Shown in pieces: positions 1 to 10,577 of a stretch of 64,000 bases of DNA (the first letter of the stretch is position 1; each line of letters starts with the position of its first letter). Below the pieces are notes generated by a model. The model did not search any database. It worked only from the letters and a program-made list of their open reading frames with translations, and was not told the origin of the DNA. Both the position numbers and the translations under genes were made by a program. The stretch covers positions 1 to 64,000 of the forward strand of contig LLEY01000099.1 of NCBI GenBank assembly GCA_001414485.1, in the 5' to 3' direction. The DNA is from Calycina herbarum (lineage: Eukaryota > Ascomycota > Leotiomycetes > Helotiales > Pezizellaceae).

Positions 1-302
1 ATGCTCGCGTGTCGTCCCGCATTCAGAAGAACGGCAACTTTTCTGTGTCTTGGTATTTTATAGCGGGTCCCCAGCTTACAGTACCTCACGACAGATCCAT
101 CCGCAAACATTATACTACCAAAAAACAGAAACAGATTTGAAATCGAAAAGCGGGCAAACAACCCCCTCAGGATGAGTTCAAATCGATATAAGTACACGCA
201 CAATTGCTCCTCTTTCAAATTCATCAACACATCGAACGACGTCTCAGAAACACCCAACATTCAATCATTCTCACTCTTATATACGATAAAAGTTCAGTTA
301 TA
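1..302. other. Upstream region of the dehydrogenase gene
   Basis: No coding feature is supported here. A TATA-like stretch (CGATATAAGTA, near 182-192) lies about 115 bases before the dehydrogenase ATG and could be part of its promoter. The window edge cuts whatever lies to the left. Confidence 0.4.
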
Positions 303-1353
303 ATGTCCTCCTACGTGATTTCTGGAGTCTCTCGTGGAGTTGGCGTACGCTCTCATTCCATTTCATGGACAAGACCTCATCACTAATACAAAGAATTCTG
401 TCATCTAGTTCGAGTTCCTCCGCCAGCTTTCTGAAAACCCAGCCAACTCCGTCTTCGGGCTCGTCCGCGACAAAGCCGCCGTCGAGGCCAAGGTGGCCGC
501 TGAAATCGGAAAAAGCAATATCTACATCGTCCAGGCTGACACCACGAACCCTGAAGCATTACAAGTAAGCGAAACGAGTTGTCTGTTTATTATACCAGGG
601 TGGAAACTGACTCAAAGATTTTCTAGAAAGCAGCCCAGGTTGTTTCGGAGAAAACAAATGGGACGCTTGATTACATTATCGCCAATGCCGCGCTTCAAGC
701 AAAGACTGCCTTGGTCGGCTTCGATACTCTGTAGGTTCTCGGTGGGGGGGATAGACATCCCGGGTTATAGCTATTTGAAACTCATTCTTCTACAGGAGCC
801 AGGATCCAAAAGCCATGGAGGAAGATTTGATCGAACACTTTCGAGTCAACACCATCGGCCCTGTCCACCTGTTCAGTATCTTCATGCCCCTGATCTTGAA
901 GGGTCACGCCAAGAAAGTCATTGCCATCTCCACCGGTGGCGCGGACACCGAGATGACACTCAAGGCTGATATGTTCCAATTCCCGGCCTACTCCATCAGC
1001 AAGGCAGCTCTGAACATGGCCGTGGCCAAGTTCAGTGCCATTTACCGTGAGAAGGGAGTCCTTGTGATGGCCATTTGCCCTGGTGCGGTCGACACCGGCA
1101 GTCTAAATATTGGTATGTATAGTCGTCTGGACACCTAAAATTTGTGGCTAACTTTTGGATAGAAACTGAGGAGGAAGGAAAGGCGGCTATGGTTATGTTT
1201 GGGAAGTTCAAGGAGTATTCACCTACCTTCCAGGGGCCTGCTAAGACAGAGGATGCAGTCAAGTCGGTTTTGGCGCTCGTGAATAAGGCTACTGTTGATG
1301 GTGGTTATGCGGGGGTCTTTATCTCTCACACGGAGAAGAAGCCATACCTTTGA
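303..1353 (+). CDS. Short-chain dehydrogenase/reductase, five exons
   Basis: Exons I read are 303-344, 409-564, 627-730, 796-1112 and 1163-1353, giving 269 residues. All four introns are GT-AG, 50-65 nt long, and the joined frame is open throughout. The N-terminus (YVISGVSRGVG) is a Rossmann nucleotide-binding loop of the TGxxxGxG type in variant form. A central IIANAAL matches the NAG segment, a later serine precedes the catalytic YSISK (YxxxK), and PGAVDTG matches the family PG motif. The length is typical of classical SDRs. The family reduces or oxidises a carbonyl or alcohol with NAD(P)(H), usually in the cytosol. The substrate cannot be read from the sequence. It stands alone next to repeat-rich DNA, with no biosynthetic partners beside it. 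Confidence 0.88.
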
Positions 1354-1446
1354 CTTCGGAATTATCTTGGACATGTTTCTTGGAAATGCCACTCTGGTCT
1401 CGGATATAGTTTTCTAGAATCTATTTAATAGCACTGAATTTTCTCG

Positions 1447-1790
1447 GGGACTTTTGATATCTCCGAGCACGATATCTTCGAGTAAAACGAGTAGAACATT
1501 TCCGAGCATAATATTTCCCTGCACCGAGTGTAATGTCCCCCGAGCATAATATTTCCGAATCCATGTCCCCGAGCGTAACATTTCCAAGTATCTCCGAGTA
1601 TCATATATCCGAGGAAAATATCTCCGAGAATATCTCCGAGTGCAATATTTCCGAGTGCAGTATCTCCGAGTGCATGCAATATCTCGGATAATATCTCGGA
1701 GTAAATATATTTGGTGCAGTATTTCTGAGTACAATATCTCCGAGCATAATCCCAAGTAATATCTCGGAGTACAAGGTTTCCAAGTAACTC
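1447..1790. repeat. Degenerate tandem repeat, TCCGAG-rich, about 15-bp period
   Basis: The motif TCCGAG (or TCGGAG / TCCAAG variants) recurs more than fifteen times at irregular spacings of roughly 10-20 bases. It alternates with ATAAT/ATAT segments, as in ATATCTCCGAGTGCAATATT. The long minus-strand open frames here are products of the repeat (strings of ILE-GLY/SER-GLU-ILE-LEU) and not genes. It begins about 95 bases after the dehydrogenase stop, so the tail of that transcript may run into it. Confidence 0.75.
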
Positions 1791-3218
1791 CAAAACTAGT
1801 TCTAAGATAAATCCGGCCAGAAAGAGTTCTCCCAGTCTAGCATAGAAGCCAGACGATAGGAGCGCTGTTTTTTTACCTCTGATCACACTTCCTCCGACGT
1901 GGTAGCCGAGCTTGCATTGGAATGGATAGATGCACCAAAGCACGCCCTCCATGTATCCCAAAAGGTTGATAACTTAGGATGAAGACTCAGATGACTCTTT
2001 AGTTCGAAAACATGGGGGTATCGCTTATCAGCACATGATGAAATTCTTAGATGTCAAAAATCAGACTAGAGATCAGATATGTTTGGTGTAATAGGAGGTA
2101 AAGGAGCTGTTTCTGGGGTGGTGTCACAGTGTTGAGGTAACTGTCCAAGTTCTGTCGACAAAAAGGTTTAGGTCTCTTTGGTGGAAATTTATTCTTTTTT
2201 CTCATTAGTCTCGGAAAGTGTGATAGTAGGTAGACACTGACATTTATTGTGGCTGTTGTGAGAGGGGATATTTGGAATGCAAGTGATTAGGGAGGGCAAA
2301 GTGATCGAGGGAAATCAACAATTTTCTTCTCATTCCAAAGCGTCCAAGAAGTACCTGGGTTTAACATTCAGCAAGTGACACAAAGATAGCTCAAGCTTAC
2401 TGGTCTTTGGCTTCCATCTACACTGTCATACTGTACCATTTTGTCGATCTCTTTCTTTTTCTGTCAACCGAGCAATGTTTGTCATCTTTTCAATTCTACG
2501 CATTTGCTCCCCAGCAATTTATACTCCCACCTCCAAGTCGCTGGCAAGTTGCAGCACCCTCAAACTACCAATAAGAAAGAGTTCATTCTATTTAATAAGC
2601 CTTACTAAACACGGCTTGTAATAATAGAAAAAGAATAAAATGGGTGCGAGAAACATAGGAGTGAGTCGGCCGACACCGAGTATTCTGCATTGCCAATGCC
2701 GCAACCCCCATCTCGTTCTTATTGGTGGATGTGTGCGAGAAGCGTCACCTGATACTTCACCATGGTGTTTCATTTTCCCATATTGTGGAAGTGGTCAGCG
2801 AGTGCAGAAAATTTATCTTGCCATGGCATTTTAATGTTCGGCTTACGTCGCTGACCTACTTGCAATTTGGCATTTTGAAGTCAGCAGAACTTGTTTCTAC
2901 AGTTGGAGAGTACTTCAAACCACCCTTGGTTAGAAGTTCACTTCAATTGGTCTAATCCCAAGAGAATGCCTCTCCGTGTCCAAGGCTCCGAGTTTAGGGG
3001 TAATTCAATATATGCAGGTACTAGGGCCCCCAAAAGAACTTGAAATAGTGAAAATTCACGAAACAAGGTGTACTTGAATTGAATTCAAGGCTCGATTTAT
3101 TTTCGTGAACTAGTTGAAATAAAACCAAGATATATATGAATTTCATAACTTTTCATATATTCTATATATTAGGCTACGTGATAGTTGGGGTAGGTTTTAA
3201 GGGGTAAATGAGTTTAGG

Positions 3219-3262
3219 CTTACACTTGCCTCGCACGTGCCTTACACTTGCCTCGTACGTGA
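3219..3262. repeat. 22-bp direct tandem duplication
   Basis: Two adjacent 22-base units, 3219-3240 and 3241-3262, share CTTACACTTGCCTCG followed by a C/T difference, then ACGTG. The two units differ at only two positions. It lies in gene-free AT-rich DNA. Confidence 0.8.
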
Positions 3263-3945
3263 CTCGGATAATTATCAATCCAGGCCGAATTATTTTATAT
3301 GAATTTCATAAAACGTTTTATGAAGTTATACTAATTATACTCTATGAAATGAATTATCTAATATATATAAGAAACGAATCGTGAATTCAAAAGTGTCTTT
3401 CATATAGTTCATTTGGTGGGCCTAGCAGGTACCGGTCATTTGTCTCGCTCTCAGCAAGTATTGTGGAGTGGGACATAGACAGTTCTTCGGAACATCGGTC
3501 CAGTCTGGGGAGTGGTGGGAGGAAGGTTATAGTGTGCGGCGTATACCTTGCCCGGCAAAAGAGAGAATGATGCAACGTTGTGCGGGTAAAAGAGTGAGCT
3601 TGTCACCACCAACTATTACATCTCCACGAGAATTGTCTTAGCAATTTTGTAGTTGATCTTCTAGTACTAGATATCGACACTTTATAGATAGACGTAATCT
3701 ACGAAGTATACAATTAAGTATTACTAGCCTACCTTTGACGAGATAAGATCTACTAGATCCTTTACTTAAGATATATCTAGTGAAATATAAAGTCTAATAT
3801 TATATAATACATATATAACTGTTATAAATGTCGAAGAGCGGATATACTAAGAGATAAGACCTTTAGCTATCTATACCTACTTCTAGTTCTATTATATATA
3901 TAGTAATATATAGCTATAGACTTTAAATCCTTTCTAGCTAATAAG

Positions 3946-4187
3946 TGTCAGAGCTTATAGCAAGTGCTAATGAATTGAACTACAGAGGCTGTCTATATAT
4001 AAGAAGATTCGATTATCCTTTCTAAGCTAGAGTCCTTGCTAACTTATATACTCAGTTAGCTCTTTCTAGAGGGTTCTGCCAAGGGTACTCTCGAAGGTTC
4101 TATTACGTCCATGCGTTGCCAAGCGAGGTCACGTGAATGCGTCGCTAGAGTACTCTAAGACTTATTCCACGGGTGTAACCCTTGATA
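3946..4187 (-). repeat. 3' LTR of the first gypsy element
   Basis: 242 bp, paired with 9108-9349. In plus orientation it starts TGTCAGAGC and ends CCTTGATA, the terminal CA apparently changed to TA. Differences from its partner are transitions. Confidence 0.9.
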
Positions 4188-7100
4188 TTACCCCTCTTCC
4201 TACTCTTAAAGATAGGTGTCTAGGGCTACTATGTCCTCTAACTCAGTAGTAGGTTCCTATATTAGGTTTGCGTATCCTGTCTATTTAACCTTATACTCGA
4301 GTCGAGTATAAGAGCCTTTCTCTAAGAGCTTCTTTTGCCGTTGACCTAGTATTCTTTTAACTTACTATTCTATAGTATCGTCTACTAATATTACAGGTGG
4401 TTAATCATCGTCTGTAATTTAACTAGGCAGCGGGTCTATAGCTACTAGCCTTAATAAGTCTATATTAAAGACATTGTAGATACTAGGCGAGGTGTCTAGC
4501 CTATATATAGACAGGCTAATAACCTCGATAACTGTGAACTTAGCGGATCGAGTATCTAGTTTCTTACTAGCTCTATCTGTCTATATATTTCGTAAGCTTA
4601 AGTAAACCTTGTCTCTAACCTTATATATAGGAGCGGTATTCTGTAAACGATTTGCTTAAGTCTCCTAGTCTTATTATACCCTTGCTATTAATAATTATAC
4701 CTATTCTATAATAGCTTTAATCTTTACTACTATTACTTCGCTCTTTTAACTTAGTGTTTTTGTATTTATAGGTGCTACGACGTCTGTTAAGGGGTCGATA
4801 GTCTATAACAGATAGCCGTAGCTGAGTTAGAAGAGGCTTATATCTGTTAATATTAAATCCTGTCTATTAAAAGCTAGCTATACTACTAGTAGCTAGTCGG
4901 CCTAGTCGTCCTAAGCTATATTAATCTACTACCGTAGAAGCGTCTCGACTTTAGTATTTGCCCGTTCCGTTAACCTGTTAGTTTGTAGATAGAAGGCTAT
5001 AGAGATCCGTCGTTTAATCTATAAGAAGTTATAAAGCGTCTTCTATACTTGTCTAATGAATTACAGGCCTCTATTAGACACTATTGCTCTTAGTAGTCTA
5101 TATAAGCTATAGTGTGTAGTAATAAATAAGCGAGCAAATTCCTCTGATAATATAGTCGAGTTATAAGCTATAAGAAGCATCTCTTTGCCTAAACGGTCTA
5201 TAAACACTACTATTATATTAGAGCCTTTACTTATAAGTAGTAGTCTAATAAAGTTAACAGAGATCTCTTATATTACTACTTAGGAATTAGTAAGAGACGA
5301 AGTAGGCCTTGTTTACGATCTCTCTAGACCTTAGTACGTCTATAAACTCTATAGTTATAGATAAACTGCTTAACTATAGTTTATAGGTTTAGCTAGAAGA
5401 ACTCTCTTAAGACTATTATAATTGTCCTGTTCTTACTAGGATAGCCTATAAGTATAGAATTATAGAGTTCTTATATAATTGTAGTTTATAGTAGCTTATA
5501 GTCGGGGACCTATAGTCTACCTCTAAACCGTAAATCACCGTTCTTATCAACTAAGTAGTTAGAGATAGAGACTTTAACTAGAGAAGCGAGGTCTACTAGA
5601 AACACCCTATCTCCTTAGTAGACAGTGTCTATAAGACGTCTGAAGTCCTTGTCCTATACCTTTCCCTCTTCCTAGAGGTTCTATAGTTGGTCTATAAACG
5701 CTTACTACGTTGCTATGTCGCTTACTTGATTCCTCCTGTTTATTAACACTAGTACTAGCTATATAGTATTTCCTTAAATTATTCTATTTAGAATTAATTA
5801 TACTATTCTATAATTAAGGCGTTTATCTCCCTCCTTTAGAAGGTCCTAGTCCCTCCTTATTAATATATCTAGTAGTCCTCCCTCTTTACCTAGGCAGTAT
5901 TAGATTATTAAGTTAAACTTGCTAAGTATTAACTACTACTATATTTATCTTTTAGGCAGTTTATAGACTGTTATAAAGTATTTAAGATTCTTATAATCTA
6001 TAAGTACTATAAACTATCTAATACTTTTTAACTCTGCTTCCTATTTCTTAAGATAACGAATAATAGTTAACAACTCTTTATTATATATTAGGTAATTATA
6101 TTTAGTAGGTATGTGTTTCTTTAAGAAGAAGGCTATAGGCTGTAAGACGTTATTCTTTACTTAAGAGAGCACGTCTCCTAAGTAATATCTAGAGGAGTCT
6201 GTCTCTAGGACTGTCTTATAATCTAGGTTAAACTAAGCTAGTACTAGGGCCTCTATAAAGGCCTGCTTTAACTGTTCAAAGGCTCTATTTACTTTGTCTA
6301 TCTATTAGAAGGATATATCCTTTTTAATAAGTTTATAAAGAGGAGCTATAATCTATAAAAAGTCTGTAATAAACCGTCGATAGAAATTCGCAAATCCTAG
6401 GAAGCTAAGAACGCCTTTTACTATTATTAGTACTTTTTAATCTATAATAGCTTATATTTTAGCTAGGTCTATTTATAAACCTTTCCCTACTTTTATAATA
6501 AACCTAAGGTACTTTGTAGACTATATTTTAAATTCGTACTTATTAATATTAAGCTATAGCCTAGTATCTTAAAGCCTTTGTATTACTTTATAGACATACT
6601 CGCGGTGCTAGTTATAGGTGCTGTTTATAAAGACTAAGACATCGTCGATATATACTAAGATAAAGTTATCTAAGAACTCTTAAAGCGTATAATTAATATA
6701 CCGCTAGAAAGTGCTAGTAGTATTTATAAGCCTAAAAGGGGTAATAAGCTATTTAAAAAGCTTAAAGTATATTCGGAAAGCCGTTTTCCACTTGTCTCCC
6801 TTCTTAATTCGTATCTTATAAAACGTAGTAATAATATCTATTTTTATAAACTACTTTGCTTATCTAATCTAGTTAAGTATCTCTTAGATTAAGGGTAATA
6901 GATAGCAGTCTTTATAAGTTAACTTATTCAGTACCTAGTAGTTATAATAGAACCGTAGACCCCCTCCTAGCTTCTATATAAAGAGTACTAGCATAGCTAC
7001 TAGAGAGTTGCTTACTCGAATAAATTCCTTATCTAGTAGCTCTATTAGGGTTTTATAGAACACTAACAGCTCGTCTCGTAATATATTATAGAGTAGCTTC

Positions 7101-9107
7101 TATAAGACTGTCTCCTTAGATCCGCTGTCTGTCTATAAAAGCTTAATACTATAATTAATTCCTTATTAGTATACTAGTAACTTATTTACTTCTTTTCTAT
7201 TAAAAGCTAAGTAGAATTCTAGACCGATCTAGCTAGGCAGCTTTGTCTACGGGTCTATATACTTCTTCTCTACTAACGCTTTACTAATATTTATAAGACT
7301 AGCTAAGAAAACTTATAGCTTACGTTTACGATCTATAAGAAAGTAGAAGACAGCTACGCTTACTTACTTATAAAAGTAAGACTTTTCTAGCTTACTATAA
7401 ACTTCTAACCTAGAGTCTTAGAAGAGTAAGTATCCCTTAGTAGTGTTAAGTAAAGCTCGCTCTTTCCTTAACTAAGATTTTCCTAGAATTATTTTATAGC
7501 CCTCGATCTTAGAGACTACGTAAGTATAAACCCGTTTCTACTAGTAGCCTCTAATATCTATGTTAAAAGATACTACTTAGAATATAGTATCCTCTAATAC
7601 TCCTTCTACTAACTATAAATACCTTAGTATAATTTATATATAAGAGAGCTAATAACAACGGATAAAACAGTCTAAAACAATTTTATAGACTAAACACTCT
7701 AAATCTACTAAGGCTTATAAAGTAGCTACTCTATTTACTAGAGCCGATATAAGAAGAGGTTTTTCATCTATATATTCCTACTTAAAATGTCTCTAAGTGT
7801 CTATTACTAACAACTCTCTTCGTCGCCTCTGTCTACGCTTTCTAACAAGAGCTACTAGTTTTCTAAATCCGAGAAGATATTACTATCTTCTTCTTCTAAT
7901 TCTAACACTACCTCCTTAACCTCTACCTTCTGTTTATAGACCGAATCCGCTGTTATAGGTCGCCTTAGTAGTCTATATAGACATTCTTAAACAAAATAAC
8001 TAGTAGCTCTATAGTAAAGACAGCGACTAGTATAAGCACGGTTGCTTCGTTCTTCCTAAGACACCTATTTAGTACGCTTAGTACTAGTTGTTAAGACTTT
8101 AGTAGGTGCTAGTTCCTAATCTATACCCTCTACAGATGCCTTATAGGTAACTTTCAGTCTATTAGCGATATTACTACTCGTTACCTACTATATAGTATCC
8201 GTCGAGCGTTTCTAAGAGGTCCGTAGTATTTCTAGGAGAGTCTAGGCCCTAGATCTTAATATTTAAGCTTTATAAGCTCTTAAGCAGTCGTCCGTTTCTT
8301 TAATAATAGAGTAGTAAGACTCGAAGTTAGATTAAGAAGGAACTATAATTATTACCTTAACTAACTCATTACTAAGGATTCGGTTAAGAGACACCTTCTT
8401 TATATTATCTAGCTAAGATCCTCCTCTAGACTTTATAAGTAGAGCTTACTATTCTATAAAGACCTCTAGGAATAGTCTTAAGCTCTAGTAGAAGGATTCC
8501 AGCTTTCGTTACGCTCTTTCCTTAGCTTATAAGTCTCTAAACATAAACTCTACTTAATCTAAGAAATCACTACTATTAGCTAGCTCTAGCTTACCCTATT
8601 CCTATACTTATACTTCTATTCTATAGAGCGCCTTACTCTATAGAGATCTATTAAGTACCTAAAACTTAATATATTTAGTATATCTATAGTAGTCGACTTC
8701 GATTTTAGCTTATACTTATTATAACTAAGCTTCTAGCTTGTCTAAGTCTCTATAGAATTCCAGTAGTAGAGGAAGAGATTTCCTAGGTTTATTATCGTTA
8801 TAGACTATCTGTAAACAAGCTTTCTTATTCTTCTTTTACTTATTCGTAATCCGTAGATAATCGTTCTCTTAGGCAGATATTAACTGATTCTACTACTTTT
8901 AAACATACTATAGGAACCAGGCAGGTAGCTAATTTAGTATACCGCCTTCTTATAGTTCTCCTATTATCCGTAAGTTCTATAAATGCCGTGAAATAGCCTG
9001 TAAGTTCTAGTATTACTATAAAGGCTCGATATGTTCTAGTATTACTAAAATAGCCCGATGTATTCTAATATTACTATAAAAGCCCGTTGTTTTTAAATCG
9101 AATCTAA

Positions 9108-9349
9108 TATTAGAGCTTATAGCAAGTGCTAATAAATTAAACTATAGAGGCTGTCTATATATAAGAAGATTCGATTATCCTTTCTAAGCTAGAGTCCTTA
9201 CTAACTTATATACTTAGTTAGCTCTTTCTAGAGAGTTCTACTAAGAGTACTCTCGAAGGTTCTGTTACGTCTATGCGTTGCCAAGCGAGGTCACGTGAAT
9301 GCGTCGCTGGAGTACTCCGAGACTTATTCTACAGGTGTAACCCTTGATA
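9108..9349 (-). repeat. 5' LTR of the first gypsy element
   Basis: 242 bp, the same length as the partner LTR. Its plus-strand start is TATTAGAGC where the partner keeps TGTCAGAGC, showing two transitions in the first few bases. The target duplication ATAAG follows directly. Confidence 0.9.
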
Positions 9350-9354
9350 ATAAG

Positions 9355-10577
9355 TATAGCTTTGATAACGTATTCGTAGTTATTAACTGATTATCTAAAT
9401 AATCTATCTCTTTTCTATACTAAAAGGAAGTAATAGCTAAGTAGATAGCTAGGCTATACTTATAATATATATTATAATATTATAGAATCTTAGAAAGTAT
9501 TATCTTTAATCGAGGTCCTTAGTATTATAAATCATAGAATATAGTAAGTAGTCTAGATAGTACTCTAATAAGATAAGATATAACGTCTAAGGAATAGAAG
9601 ATAATATAAAAGAGAATTAGTAATATATAGAATATTTAAGAATTCTAGGATCTTACTATTATAGAATTATTAGAAGTTATATATAGTTATATAACGTAAT
9701 CGTCTATATCGCCTAGATTATAAGTAATATAAGCGATATAGATAAAAGGAAGTGATATACTTAGAAAACGAAGGTTCTATATAAGACTAGCACGTCTGCT
9801 ATTAGATAAGAGTTTCGTACTTAACTTTAGTTATTAATCTTATTATACTACTTTAATATCTTTAATATAAGTAACGAGTTTACCTCTAAGTAAATATAAT
9901 ATAATAGCTATCTTCTTTACTTATATACTAACCGTCGAACTCGATACCTTTATAGTTAGATACTAGTTTCGTTATACTTTAAGTACCTGCTTTTAAAGTT
10001 AATACTATTATAATAACTTTACGTTAGACACCCGCTTCCGCTACTAGCTTAGTAGTACTAACTTAGGCAGTTGCTACTATATCTATATACTATAATCGAA
10101 TCAAGGTTAAGATCCTAGACTCTTACCTTAGTAAGCGAACTAAGCTCTAGAGCTTCTTACTCTAGTATAAGATATATATTATCTTTAACCTTATAAGGTT
10201 TACTAATAACCTAGAAAAGACGATATAGGCTACTACCTTCTTACGTAGACTAGCTCTTAACTAGATTAAGACGTTCTTATAAGACTATCTCAAATCTCTA
10301 AGAACGGACTAAGCCGAAGATTATTAGAACGAAATAAATAAGATTTTTAAGACCTAGATTAGATTTAAGAGAAAGATTAGAAAGGTAATTAAAGATATTA
10401 ATATAGAAAGAACTATAGAATAATAATTATTAGAATTATAATAGGAAAAGTCAGCTACTAACTATATAGCACGCTTCTAATAGTTCGCTAGTAAAGTAGA
10501 ATAGAAAGACTTAGCTCTTAAAGCTTACTTCTACTAAGGACTTAAAGGTTATATAAAGAACGAGATATTCTAGAGAG
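9355..10577 (+). mobile_element. 5' part of a third gypsy family, with gag remnant
   Basis: From about 9508 to 9990 this stretch is the reverse complement of about 22,690-23,161, so it is one of two oppositely oriented copies. Downstream, the plus strand reads as a decayed gag. Segments such as ATTFLRRLALN, NYIARF and AYFYxGLKGYIKNEIF near 10,220-10,570 have the usual gypsy gag layout. The copy is cut at 10,577 by the insertion of the short LTR element that follows. No matching 3' LTR was found. Many in-frame TAG/TAA codons show RIP. Confidence 0.6.

Larger units (their letters stand above)
1354..3940. other. Gene-free AT-rich interval before the transposon block
   Basis: No convincing gene. 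The first part holds a degenerate tandem repeat (1447-1790, separate entry). A 22-bp direct duplication lies at 3219-3262 (separate entry). Around 3130-3380 the sequence is AT-rich with short palindromes such as ATAAAACGTTTTAT, and may be the remains of a small transposon, but I could not define ends. From about 3600 the CA/TG-poor composition of the retrotransposon block begins. Confidence 0.5.
3946..9349 (-). mobile_element. Ty3/gypsy LTR retrotransposon, RIP-mutated, complete ends
   Basis: The element is 5,404 bp with two 242-bp LTRs (3946-4187 and 9108-9349), flanked by the 5-bp target duplication ATAAG at 3941-3945 and 9350-9354. Orientation is minus. A purine-rich tract next to the left LTR (inside, from 4188) fits the polypurine tract of a minus-strand element. 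Read on the minus strand, reverse transcriptase is recognisable despite stops: YRVLNKL near 6940, then YINYTL and the active-site segment VYIDDVLVF near 6640-6700. This order is typical of Ty3/gypsy. The frame is broken many times by TAG/TAA, mostly where CAG/CAA would be expected, and CA and TG dinucleotides are almost absent. That is the footprint of repeat-induced point mutation. No functional protein can be made. Confidence 0.9.

Noticed and set aside
1414..1961. Long minus-strand open frames (113 and 178 codons)
   Set aside because: They are translations of the TCCGAG tandem repeat; composition is repetitive and no domain exists.
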